A stretch of DNA of 64,000 bases from a bacterium (GTDB taxonomy: Bacteria > Bacteroidota > Bacteroidia > Chitinophagales > Saprospiraceae), in contig JANSXW010000012.1 in assembly GCA_024742755.1 (NCBI GenBank), forward strand, positions 1 to 64,000, read 5' to 3'. Of this stretch, positions 8,273 to 17,118 are shown in pieces. How positions within the stretch are numbered: position 1 is the stretch's first letter; each line of letters starts with the position of its first letter. Made by a program: the position numbers and the translations under genes. The notes beneath the pieces are model-generated. The model had not been told where the DNA came from. It worked only from the letters and a program-made list of their open reading frames with translations, and ran no database searches.

Positions 8273-10390
8273 ATGGTCACCCCACCTACAAAACTACAGA
8301 CCTTAATCATGCGGAGCCTGATCCTGACTGGGGTGGCAAGCATGATTTTTCTCTGGTATGAATTGCTCCGCCCGGTGCACATTGGACATCCACCGCTCTA
8401 TTGGCTGCTGCTTTTTGCGCTTGCCCTGCTGTGTGGAAAGGTCCTTCACGAGTGGACTTACTACTTCAGCATCAGCGTACCGGACACGCCTGAGCACCCG
8501 CCTGCGTTCACGGTCGATGTACTGACCACCTTTGTCGCAGGGGAGCCCTATGAAATGATCGAGGAAACACTGGCTGCGATCAAAAACATCCGCTATCCTC
8601 ATGAGACCTACCTGTGTGATGAAGCAGACGACCCCCGCCTTAAGGCGTACTGTGAGCAGTTGGGCATCCACCATGTGACACGCGAGCACAAGGTCAATGC
8701 CAAAGCAGGCAATATCAATAATGCGCTGCAGCAGGCCACCGGAGAAATATGCCTGGTGCTCGACCCCGACCATGTGCCTCAGCCAGATTTTCTGGACCAT
8801 ATTGTCCCTCACTTTGCCGATGAGCAGATCGGTTTTGTGCAGACCGTGCAGGCTTACGAGAATATTCATGAGACCCTGATTTCCAAAGGAGCAGCGCAGC
8901 AGACCTTTCAGTTCTACGGGCCGATGATGATGACCATGAATTCCTATGGTACCGTACAGGCGATTGGGGCCAACTGCACTTTTCGCCGAAAGGCACTGGA
9001 CTCCATAGGCGGGCATGCTGCCGGCCTGGCAGAGGATATGCATACGGCAATGCAACTGCATGCCAGGGGGTGGAAATCCGTTTATGTGCCACGAGTGCTT
9101 GCCCGGGGATTGGTGCCGTCCACCCTTTCTGCCTATTACAAACAACAGCTAAAGTGGTCGCGGGGGGTCTTTGAATTGTTGTTTACTACTTATCCGCGGA
9201 TATTCAGGAAGCTGACCTGGCCACAGCGGTTTTACTACGGAGTGCTGCCTGGATATTATTTCCTGAGTACGGCTTATTTCCTCAATTTGCTTATTCCGGT
9301 CATTGCGCTTTTCTCAGGTCATATGCCCATGCGTATGGACTTGGTGGAGTTCGTGCTGATTGGGCTGCCCCTGTTTGTTTCCGGCCTGGCGATCCGGCAG
9401 TATGCCCAAAACTGGGTGATGGAAGAGCGGGAGCGGGGGCTGCACACCGTTGGGGGCTTACTGTTGATCGGGACCTGGTGGATTCACCTCATGGGGCTGA
9501 TTTTTGCTATCCTGCGCCGGAAGGTGCCCTATGACCCTACTCCAAAAGACAATCAGGAAGCCAACAACTGGCCCCTGAATATCCCCAATCTTATCGCCAT
9601 TGGGGTATCCCTGGCAGCGGTGGTCTACGGGCTGAATACGCATCCCAATATCTACTACGCTATGATGAGCAGCCTGGCTCTGCTCAATATCAGCATTCTA
9701 AGCTTTACAGTTCTGGCAAGCCGGCAGGCCAGCTGGCGCCGGGTCATTGACAGCCGCCGGTCGCTCCGTTTGCTGGATCATCGCATCCGGCAGGTTCGGC
9801 GGGCGGTATGGCTTTTCAACCACCGGATATTCGCCCTGATCCGGAAGACTGCTTTCCCGTTGGTGGCCCTCATTTCTATTGGTGCGGTGTGGCTTTTGCA
9901 GGACTGGCCGACGTATCGTTTTCAGCTCATCAAGGACAAAGCGGTACAGCAATGGGTTCGGGAGGAATACCAGCATAATCCTGTACTTCAGCCGAGATCA
10001 GAATTGGATACGCGTCCGGCAGATGCTGCACAACTGAGCATCCTGAGAACGGCTCAGGTGCTTTATCCTGGTGATATTGCCGTGTTTTCAGCTGTTGAGC
10101 CCAAAGGAGATCGCTGGGCCCTGGCAGACACAACGCACTACGACCGTCTCGATTGGTTCCTTTTGAGATTGGGAGGAACACCATCAGAGTACCGGTTTGC
10201 CAAAATGGGGTCTGGTCTCTGGGCAGGGATCGAAGTGCCGGAGCAGATGGATAACTTCAGGGTGCTGTTGAAAGCCACACGCAAAGGGGAACGCCCGGTT
10301 ATTGTAGCCAAGCCGCTGAGGACGCCATTCCCAAAAGAGCAGGAACAAAGCCTGCTTACACCCGCTCCCACTGCCCTGTCTCCTGATTAA
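8273..10390 (+). CDS. Cellulose-synthase-like processive GT2 (no PilZ domain visible)
   Basis: 705 aa. Two N-terminal spans (about 12-60) precede the GT-A domain. It has the processive-synthase motifs: LCDEADD (D116), DPDH (D164, D166), AEDMHT (E254-D255, in place of TED) and QQLKW (291-295, a QxxRW motif with Lys for Arg). Further spans follow at about 320-415, about 440-480 and near 530. The last 150 residues form a soluble tail. There is no recognisable RxxxR PilZ site, so direct c-di-GMP control as in BcsA is not indicated. The product is probably a linear beta-glucan-type polymer (inference). Co-transcribed with the lipoprotein glycosidase; its 3' end overlaps the convergent acyltransferase by 35 nt. 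Confidence 0.85.
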   Translation: MVTPPTKLQTLIMRSLILTGVASMIFLWYELLRPVHIGHPPLYWLLLFALALLCGKVLHEWTYYFSISVPDTPEHPPAFTVDVLTTFVAGEPYEMIEETLAAIKNIRYPHETYLCDEADDPRLKAYCEQLGIHHVTREHKVNAKAGNINNALQQATGEICLVLDPDHVPQPDFLDHIVPHFADEQIGFVQTVQAYENIHETLISKGAAQQTFQFYGPMMMTMNSYGTVQAIGANCTFRRKALDSIGGHAAGLAEDMHTAMQLHARGWKSVYVPRVLARGLVPSTLSAYYKQQLKWSRGVFELLFTTYPRIFRKLTWPQRFYYGVLPGYYFLSTAYFLNLLIPVIALFSGHMPMRMDLVEFVLIGLPLFVSGLAIRQYAQNWVMEERERGLHTVGGLLLIGTWWIHLMGLIFAILRRKVPYDPTPKDNQEANNWPLNIPNLIAIGVSLAAVVYGLNTHPNIYYAMMSSLALLNISILSFTVLASRQASWRRVIDSRRSLRLLDHRIRQVRRAVWLFNHRIFALIRKTAFPLVALISIGAVWLLQDWPTYRFQLIKDKAVQQWVREEYQHNPVLQPRSELDTRPADAAQLSILRTAQVLYPGDIAVFSAVEPKGDRWALADTTHYDRLDWFLLRLGGTPSEYRFAKMGSGLWAGIEVPEQMDNFRVLLKATRKGERPVIVAKPLRTPFPKEQEQSLLTPAPTALSPD

Positions 10391-10970
10391 AGCGTTTGAT
10401 GACCCGGGCCGGGTTGCCCACCGCTACGGAGAAGGGGGGGATGTCTTTGGTAACCACACTGCCCGCACCTACCTGTACGCGCTTGCCGATGCGCACACCA
10501 GCCACTACCACGGAGTTGGCGCCAATGTGGGCCTCCTCCTCAATGATCACCGGTTTGATGTCCAAAGGTTGCACGCTGGAGTTTTTGGAACCATCCTGGT
10601 AGCCATGGTTGAAGCCCGAGATGAAGACATGCTGACCCAATCCTGAGCCATTGCCCATCGTAACCGGGCCGATGACCACGCTTCCGATCCCAATACGCAC
10701 CCGATTGCCCATGAGGACATCGCCGGAGCCGTTGTTGACGGTCGTGAAATCCTCAATGGTGGTAAGGTCGCCAATCTCGAAGCGGTTCCAGGGGAATACG
10801 TCTATGCGGGAACGCCGGCGTATGGTAGAGCCTTTGCCGCGTTTGTGGAAAAAGCGGTTCAGAATGTTGCGCACCCACCACCGCGGACGGGGGTTGCGGT
10901 TGGGCGTGATGAGCCAAAGGGCAAACGCTTTGGTTTTGGGGTTGGATTTGATTTTGGAAATGAAACTCAT
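10356..10970 (-). CDS. Left-handed beta-helix acyltransferase (WcaF-like)
   Basis: 204 aa. A basic N-terminus is followed by hexapeptide repeats from about 60 to 190, with H122 in GFNHGYQD as the likely catalytic His and the usual C-terminal GNPARVIKRF. Members transfer acetyl or other acyl groups from acyl-CoA to sugars; here the substrate is probably the EPS repeat unit or a lipid-linked intermediate. It is last in the EPS direction, 172 nt after the preceding glycosyltransferase gene. Confidence 0.88.
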   Translation of the reverse strand: MSFISKIKSNPKTKAFALWLITPNRNPRPRWWVRNILNRFFHKRGKGSTIRRRSRIDVFPWNRFEIGDLTTIEDFTTVNNGSGDVLMGNRVRIGIGSVVIGPVTMGNGSGLGQHVFISGFNHGYQDGSKNSSVQPLDIKPVIIEEEAHIGANSVVVAGVRIGKRVQVGAGSVVTKDIPPFSVAVGNPARVIKRFNQETGQWERV

Positions 10971-11142
10971 GGCCGTTTTGTTTGCTGAAGGGGTTACAGA
11001 TCATTCGGGTAGACGGAGCAGGGCGAGGTCGTTTTTCCTGAATTTTGCAACAGAGACAACCGAGTTGCTATCATTGCCCAAACCGTGGGGCAAATACCTG
11101 TCCTCCTGATGTCTTGAGCCCGAATGTGCATATTGTATTGGT

Positions 11143-12348
11143 CTAAGTTGTGGTCGCGGCTGCCTTTTCCCGGCATAGCTCGGTCAGCAATTGATCAAAC
11201 TCCGTTGCTTTGGCTGGCCAGCTGTTTTTTTGGGCAAAGGCAGTCCGCTCTTTAATTTGCTCAGTGCTGTCGTAGGCAATGGCTTCCCGAAGCGCAGCCG
11301 TAAAGGCTTCAGGGGAATCCGTTTGCGAAGCATAGCCTTTAAACTCCGGCAGGCCTGCAAAGGCGGTCATGACCACCGGCACGCCCACCGCCAGGTATTC
11401 ATTGATCTTTAGTGGGTAAATGCTGCGGTTGATGTCATTGACCAGATAGGGAATAATGCCGACCTCGCAATTGGACATCAGTGCCGGGACCTCATCGGGG
11501 CGTACAGGCGGGCGGAAGGCCGTGTTGGGGTAAGGCTCCAAACGGTCGCGGACGGCCTCATTGCGCAGGCTGCCCACAAATTCAAATTCGAAATCCGGCA
11601 GTGCTTTGACGGCATGCTCTACGGTGTCAATATCGAACCGGTGGTCCATACTGCCAAGGTAGCCGACTTTCGGGCGGTTGCCGTAGTCTCGCAGCGCCTG
11701 CCTGGCGAAGGGCTGGAAGAGGGCATAGTCTACGCCGTTTTTGACGGTGTAGGTAGCCGGGTTGCGGGGCTGTTTCTCCTGCCGTATAAAATCAGAACTG
11801 GCGATAATGGCATCCACCGCTTCAGAAAAACGCCGGTCTCTGGCAAAAATGCGTTGCCCGTGCCGGCGGGTGCCAATGCCATCGTAGCAGTAGTAAACGT
11901 TGAGCTGCTCGTCCAGCTTTCCAATCATGGGCAGGCCATAGAAAGGGTTGTAGGCCGTGACCACGATGGCGTTTTCAAACCCCAGCTGCCGCATCGCCCG
12001 CCGGACGGTCTGCCGGTAGCGGCGGGCATTGCGCTGGAAAAGAACTTCAAAGATGGCATCGACAGGGATGAAATCCACCGGCAAGACCGGAGGCACCACC
12101 AGGTGGTGGACCCTCGTGCCATAAGCGGTTTCGATCGCTTGTATCCGCGGCTCCAGGCCCAGCATACGCTTTACAGGCGCCTGCTGCCGCCCCAGCCAGG
12201 TCATGACCACGTCCTTCACTGTAAAGGGGTACTCCACAAAGAGGACCTCCCGTTCCCTTGCGAGCAGCGACATGAGCTGTACCGTAGATTTGGTATAGGC
12301 TCCGTGCCAGGTGGTGTTCGATATGCAAACAATGGGTGCCTTCTTCAT
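11143..12348 (-). CDS. Glycosyltransferase, GT-B type
   Basis: 401 aa. The N-terminal half begins PIVCISNTTWHGAYTKST and the C-terminal half has the nucleotide-sugar-binding layout GYLGSMDHRFD and IPYLVNDINRSIYPLKINEYLAVGVP split around residues 265-335. It resembles TuaH-like or GT1/GT4 glycosyltransferases of exopolysaccharide loci. The E-x7-E motif of GT4 is not exact, so the family number is uncertain. Its start overlaps the upstream glycosyltransferase stop by 4 nt (ATGA type), indicating translational coupling. Confidence 0.85.
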   Translation of the reverse strand: MKKAPIVCISNTTWHGAYTKSTVQLMSLLAREREVLFVEYPFTVKDVVMTWLGRQQAPVKRMLGLEPRIQAIETAYGTRVHHLVVPPVLPVDFIPVDAIFEVLFQRNARRYRQTVRRAMRQLGFENAIVVTAYNPFYGLPMIGKLDEQLNVYYCYDGIGTRRHGQRIFARDRRFSEAVDAIIASSDFIRQEKQPRNPATYTVKNGVDYALFQPFARQALRDYGNRPKVGYLGSMDHRFDIDTVEHAVKALPDFEFEFVGSLRNEAVRDRLEPYPNTAFRPPVRPDEVPALMSNCEVGIIPYLVNDINRSIYPLKINEYLAVGVPVVMTAFAGLPEFKGYASQTDSPEAFTAALREAIAYDSTEQIKERTAFAQKNSWPAKATEFDQLLTELCREKAAATTT

Positions 12349-13499
12349 GCCACGGTGGTTTTTTGATGGATACCCTGGTACAATTCCAGCACTTGTTCGG
12401 CCATAGCGCGCCAGGAAAACTGTGCGGCCCGCTTTGGGCCCCGTTCGCTAAGCGATTGATAAAGGGCTTCGTCACTCAGCAACTGTTCTATCGCTGCGGT
12501 GATTTCAGCGGGTTGGAAAGGGTCAACCAATAAGGCGTCCCCCCCTGCTACCTCCGGCATCGATGAAGTGTTGGAGGTGATGACCGGCACGCCACAAGCC
12601 ATGCCTTCCAGAATTGGTATGCCGAAACTCTCCCGAAGAGACGGGTACAGGAATAGCTCCGCCTGACTAATGATCGCTGGGAGTTCCGGATTTGGGACAT
12701 AACCCGTCAGGTGGATATACGCCCGGAGCCCGGGGTGCCCGATATCCCGCAGGATCTGCTGTAGTTTAGCTTCTTCGTAATCGAGCATGACCAGGTAGTA
12801 GGGCGCCTCCTGCCGGGCGTTAAAGTCGGCAAATGCCCTGAGCACGCCGGGGGTGTTCTTTTTCGGGGCGGTATTGCCCAGGAAAAAGAGGAAACGCTCC
12901 GGCAGACGGTACTTTTCCCGCGCATTCAGGAGCTGGTCAGGATCGGTAACTTTCCGGAAATGCGGGCTCACGCCGTTGTATACTGCGGTCAGCTTACCGG
13001 GTTGGAGCCCGAAAAACGCATTGATCCGGTCTTTTTCAAAGTTGGAGACGGTAATGACGCATTGGCTGCGCCGCAGGACCGGGGGCACCACAAAACGGCG
13101 GTACACATTGCCCAGCCGCTGATACCAGGTGCTGCCTGTTTCGAAGAGGCTGAGCTTTTCCATGTAGATGATATCGTGAAGGGTGATCATCAGGGGCACC
13201 CGGGAGCGGAGCGGGGCTGTGTTGCTGGTGCAGTGCAGCAGGTCGCAGCCAGCCTTTCTGGCAGCCCGGGGCAGCGCCCATTGTTCCCAAACCGGATACC
13301 CCCCGGGGGCAGATAGTTCCACGATCTTAAAATTGGGGGCTTCAGGGATACAAGTATTGTCTTCATCCGGTTTGACGAAGATGATGTATTCGTTTGCCTG
13401 GTCGATCTCCTGAAGGTTTTTGATAAGTTCCAGAGCCACCATGTCCATCCCATGTTTTTTGGGGCGGAACAGCCGTTGGCCTTCTATACCGATTCTCAT
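12345..13499 (-). CDS. GT4 family glycosyltransferase
   Basis: 384 aa retaining GT-B enzyme. N-terminal domain starts MRIGIEGQRLFRPKKHGMD; the C-terminal donor domain has FLGNTAPKKN (207-216) and the E-x7-E motif ESFGIPILE (E290, E298) followed by GMACGVPVITS and MPEVAGGDALLVDP. It transfers a sugar onto the growing lipid-linked repeat unit in the cytoplasm. It overlaps both neighbours by 4 nt, so it is firmly within the operon. Confidence 0.93.
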   Translation of the reverse strand: MRIGIEGQRLFRPKKHGMDMVALELIKNLQEIDQANEYIIFVKPDEDNTCIPEAPNFKIVELSAPGGYPVWEQWALPRAARKAGCDLLHCTSNTAPLRSRVPLMITLHDIIYMEKLSLFETGSTWYQRLGNVYRRFVVPPVLRRSQCVITVSNFEKDRINAFFGLQPGKLTAVYNGVSPHFRKVTDPDQLLNAREKYRLPERFLFFLGNTAPKKNTPGVLRAFADFNARQEAPYYLVMLDYEEAKLQQILRDIGHPGLRAYIHLTGYVPNPELPAIISQAELFLYPSLRESFGIPILEGMACGVPVITSNTSSMPEVAGGDALLVDPFQPAEITAAIEQLLSDEALYQSLSERGPKRAAQFSWRAMAEQVLELYQGIHQKTTVA

Positions 13500-14716
13500 G
13501 CCTTTGGAGTTTTGTCTTCAATGGTGCCATGCTGAGTGTGGATGAACTTTTTGTTGGCGCCCCTGAGTTTGAAGAGCGACAGGAACATCAGCGCGAAGGC
13601 ACGCGGAAGGGTGAACAATGCCTTGAGGGTGTCAAGGTTGTAGAATTTGCGGGGGACTGCCAGGGCCATGCCCACATAGGTCAGCAGCAGCGGCCACTGC
13701 CATTCCCGAAAGGATAATGCCAGCCAGGGAGCCTCCGGAAACAACCAGCTAAGGAGCAGGTAACCGCCTCCCAGTATGGTCACCATGCCCAGGAGGAGTA
13801 CCCGGGGCGGAGAAATCATCTGGTACACCTTATCGGCAAAATCTATATTGCCCCGCAGGAGGCCGCCGAGGCCCGCCCCCGCATAACGCCGGAAGTAGAT
13901 GAGCTGAGCCGAGAGCCACCGCCGCCGCTGATTGGCAAATACCTCTGACTTTTGCACTTTCTCATCCAGCACGATGGCATCCGGCAGGTACTCTATGGTC
14001 TGCCGGTCGCGCAGCAGTTTGAGCTCCAGTTCTTTGTCGAAGCCTCCCACGGCCTTTACATTCGCCATGGTTTCCTTGAAAAAGGCATAGTCGAACGCCA
14101 TGCCGGAGCCAATGAGTGCAGAGGACAATCCCAGCACCCGGTGCCCTTTGCGGAAAATCTGGTTGTTGACCTCCTCGCTTACCGCATCCAAAATAGCGAA
14201 AGGGGTATTGAGGTTTTTGGCCGCCCGGTGCCCCTGTACAATCCAGTAGCCCCGGTCAAAGGCGTCGTTGACTTTGGTCAGGAAGCTGCGCTCCATGAGG
14301 TTGTCGGCATCCAGCACCAGCGCAATGTCATAGCCATCGCCGATGGTCGCCATAGCACGGTTGAGGGCTTTGGACTTGGTGCTTTTCTCGAAAGAGACTT
14401 CCACCAACCGTATGGGGAGCTCGCGGAGGGCGGCAAGCGTCTGTGGCTGAAAGGAATCGGCAATGACGACCACGTCGTACTGCCCGGTGGGGTAGTCCTG
14501 TTCCAATGCATCTTTCGCTACTTCCACAATGACGGCATCTTCTTTGTAACCCGGGATGAGCACGGCTATTTTTCGGGGGGTGGACGTCGCAGCCGGCTTA
14601 GGGCGATAGGGCAGGAGGCTGGCCAGCGCAAACAGGAAAACATAGGCGGCCGCAAACCCAAAGTAAATCAGGAGTGCCCATTCCAGGGCCGATGTAAGGT
14701 AAAATAAGTAGTCCAT
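13496..14716 (-). CDS. GT2 glycosyltransferase with terminal membrane spans
   Basis: 406 aa. One N-terminal span (about 12-36), GT-A domain with AVLIPGYKEDAV (51-62), IADSFQP, VLDADN (134-139) and QRRRW (263-267), then two to three C-terminal spans (about 300-390). The QxxRW motif is typical of processive or EPS-type GT2s (chitin/hyaluronan-synthase-like). It could build the backbone, but within a Wzx/Wzy operon it more likely adds one repeat-unit sugar. It overlaps the downstream GT4 by 4 nt. Confidence 0.9.
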   Translation of the reverse strand: MDYLFYLTSALEWALLIYFGFAAAYVFLFALASLLPYRPKPAATSTPRKIAVLIPGYKEDAVIVEVAKDALEQDYPTGQYDVVVIADSFQPQTLAALRELPIRLVEVSFEKSTKSKALNRAMATIGDGYDIALVLDADNLMERSFLTKVNDAFDRGYWIVQGHRAAKNLNTPFAILDAVSEEVNNQIFRKGHRVLGLSSALIGSGMAFDYAFFKETMANVKAVGGFDKELELKLLRDRQTIEYLPDAIVLDEKVQKSEVFANQRRRWLSAQLIYFRRYAGAGLGGLLRGNIDFADKVYQMISPPRVLLLGMVTILGGGYLLLSWLFPEAPWLALSFREWQWPLLLTYVGMALAVPRKFYNLDTLKALFTLPRAFALMFLSLFKLRGANKKFIHTQHGTIEDKTPKA

Positions 14717-14728
14717 GGTTCGTTGTGT

Positions 14729-15628
14729 TTAAGTTCGGGCTGTTGCCGGGTGATGAAGATTCCAGGTGATGCCCCGCCAATAGGCCGACAAGTGCTCCCA
14801 CTGCCGTTGCAGCAAAAAAGTAAGGGTGTTTTTCGGAATAGAGATCAGGCAGAGGTACAGTACGCTAAAGAGCAAATGCAGGCGGCTGAAGTTGCGCCGG
14901 GCATAGAGCACCCGGTTGCGGGTCAGGTAGTAGGTCTTGAGCGGGCTGTTCTTGCCGGTGGAAATTGATTCCTTGTGCAAAATGTAGGAAGCCGGTTGGT
15001 AATACGCCTCGTACCCTGCCCGGCGGATCATCGCTGCCCAATCGTGCTCCTCGTAGTACAGGAAGTAGCCCTCAGGCATCTTGCCAATTTCATCGACAAT
15101 CCGCCGGGGCACCATCATGGCTGCGCCGTGAATAGACTCCGTTGGCCCGGCGGTATCGTAATCCGGCCCATCGGGTTGCCGGTAGCCAATACTGTTGTTG
15201 CGGATGGTCCACGGGTTCATCGGTGTGTAGCCCGCATACTGAATCAGGCTGGGGTCCCAGTGAAATTTAATCTTAGGGCTGATGATGCCGATATTCGGGT
15301 GCTGCTGCAGGGTCGTTACGAGCGGCTCCAGAATGCCGGGCGGGACTTCGGTGTCGTTATTGATAAAGAACAGGAACTCCCCCTTTGCCGCATCAATGCC
15401 CAGGTTGTTGCCACCGGCGAAGCCCAGATTTTCAGGGCTCTTGATGAGACGTACCTCCGGGAAGGCTTTTTTAATGCAGTCAGGGTTGTCATTGGGCGAT
15501 GCGTTGTCCACCACGATGACCTCCACTGAAGGGTAGGTGAGGGCACGCAGGGACTCCAGCAACTCGAGCGTGACGCCGGACTCGTTGTAGTTGATCGTGA
15601 TAATGGAAACTAGTGGTTGTGCATACAT
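14729..15628 (-). CDS. GT2 glycosyltransferase, rhamnosyltransferase-like
   Basis: 299 aa GT-A enzyme. Motifs: IITINYNESG (9-18), VVDNASPND (39-47), NLGFAGGNNLGI (67-78), INNDTEV (89-95) and an HGAAMMVPR segment. It closely follows the WbbL/rhamnosyltransferase pattern. The C-terminal end carries one or two hydrophobic stretches (LHLLFSVLYLCLISI). It sits 14 nt after the O-antigen ligase/polymerase gene and 12 nt before the next GT2. Confidence 0.9.
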   Translation of the reverse strand: MYAQPLVSIITINYNESGVTLELLESLRALTYPSVEVIVVDNASPNDNPDCIKKAFPEVRLIKSPENLGFAGGNNLGIDAAKGEFLFFINNDTEVPPGILEPLVTTLQQHPNIGIISPKIKFHWDPSLIQYAGYTPMNPWTIRNNSIGYRQPDGPDYDTAGPTESIHGAAMMVPRRIVDEIGKMPEGYFLYYEEHDWAAMIRRAGYEAYYQPASYILHKESISTGKNSPLKTYYLTRNRVLYARRNFSRLHLLFSVLYLCLISIPKNTLTFLLQRQWEHLSAYWRGITWNLHHPATART

Positions 15629-15642
15629 GTCTCGTTGGGGTT

Positions 15643-17118
15643 TTAAGGATCTGCTGTTTGTGTTGCATTTTCGGCCTGGGCTTCTTCATCCATTCTGGTG
15701 GAAAGGAACATGAAGGCCATGCTGGCGTAAATCATGGGCCCGGTGGGGAATTGCCCCAGCACGCCATTGCCATAGGAAGCGACCATGACGCCAAACATGC
15801 CGCAAGCCATCGCCGTGGTGGTCCCGCGTATCCAGTCGTCCCTGATTTTGAACATCGCCAGGTAACAGGCCTTGCCCAGGATATAAAACAGCACGCCGAG
15901 GTGCAAAAACAGGCCTACTATGCCCAGCTCCGCCCAAATCATCACATACCAGCTGTCGGTAGGGGTATTGGCCAGGAAGGTATTAGGGCTAAACCGGCGG
16001 CCCCAGTTGCCCGAGGAGCCGATGCCCCCTCCTATGGGCCGGGAAGCCAGATAGCTTTTGAGCTTCCGTTGGTTTTCCAGCCGTACCTGAAGGGATTTGT
16101 CCTCCGGGTCGAAGGCCGTGCGCATACGCCTGATCTGATCCACATTATTGCCAATCGTCGTGTACTTGAAGAAGCCAATGAAGGCAATCCCCAAAATCGC
16201 GCCGATGACCATCACATAAATGTTCTTTTTGAGGACAAAGTAGAGGGCGCCTCCCATAATCGGTACCGCAATCGCGCCGCGCGTACCGGAAATGAACATG
16301 CCGTAAATGCCGCCGAGCGCCACTACGATGTAGAAGACCCGGAGCCAGAAATTCCGGTTTTGGGCCAGCGCGAGTATGCCGAATACCACCCCTGCGTGTG
16401 CCTGAGCGCCTCCAAACTGGCCCGCATCAGAATAAAAGGAGAAGACCCTTAGCTTGCCAAACAGGATGTGGGTCTCGGCCGCGCCTTTGTCCAGCCAGGC
16501 CTGCTCAAAGGGGTCGGGGCCTAAAATCAGTTGTTGGGCACCTTTCAAAGTCCCCAAAAAAGACATAATCCCCCAAATGATGAAGAAGCCATGCATGTGC
16601 TTCTGCTTATCAAAGATGATCAGGATGAGCGGGATGATCAGCAGCATGTAAAGCCCCAGCCCGCGCATGGCGTAAAACCAGGCGGCCCGGCTGGCTGCTT
16701 CCGGATTGACAATTTGGAATAACAAATACCCATACCAGATGAAGGCGACCAGGGTGATGTCGCTTTTAGCTTTTTCCCAGGGCACGTCCTTATGAAAGGT
16801 TTTGAAGAACAGCGAGCCGTACATGAGGAAAAGCACCCCGTCAATCGTCAGCCCCCACTGAGCGGGCACATACCGGCTGGCTCCCAGAATGACAAATGCC
16901 TGGAAGAAAAGGGTGTAAAACCCAATTTGGGGGTAAAGCATGACCGCAAGGACAAACGAGATGACAATCGGCAGAGCAATGCCCAGAATCCCAATCGATA
17001 ACCCTTTAGTGGCGAGCCCATAGGCCATGACCAGTTGTACCCCCAACATGATCAGCACCGGGACAGGCTTTTGCAGCCACCCGGCGCCACTCGCTTTTTT
17101 GTAGACCTCGCTGCTCAT
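15643..17118 (-). CDS. Wzy/O-antigen ligase family polymerase
   Basis: 491 aa polytopic protein with 11-12 predicted spans. A large periplasmic loop in the C-terminal third (about 320-385) precedes the conserved PTDSWYVMIWAELGIVG segment of the Wzy_C/O-antigen ligase family. Function: polymerisation of lipid-linked repeat units on the periplasmic side. It overlaps the Wzx gene by 4 nt, and the Wzz-like gene is two genes upstream, the expected trio for Wzx/Wzy-dependent EPS synthesis. Confidence 0.87.
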   Translation of the reverse strand: MSSEVYKKASGAGWLQKPVPVLIMLGVQLVMAYGLATKGLSIGILGIALPIVISFVLAVMLYPQIGFYTLFFQAFVILGASRYVPAQWGLTIDGVLFLMYGSLFFKTFHKDVPWEKAKSDITLVAFIWYGYLLFQIVNPEAASRAAWFYAMRGLGLYMLLIIPLILIIFDKQKHMHGFFIIWGIMSFLGTLKGAQQLILGPDPFEQAWLDKGAAETHILFGKLRVFSFYSDAGQFGGAQAHAGVVFGILALAQNRNFWLRVFYIVVALGGIYGMFISGTRGAIAVPIMGGALYFVLKKNIYVMVIGAILGIAFIGFFKYTTIGNNVDQIRRMRTAFDPEDKSLQVRLENQRKLKSYLASRPIGGGIGSSGNWGRRFSPNTFLANTPTDSWYVMIWAELGIVGLFLHLGVLFYILGKACYLAMFKIRDDWIRGTTTAMACGMFGVMVASYGNGVLGQFPTGPMIYASMAFMFLSTRMDEEAQAENATQTADP

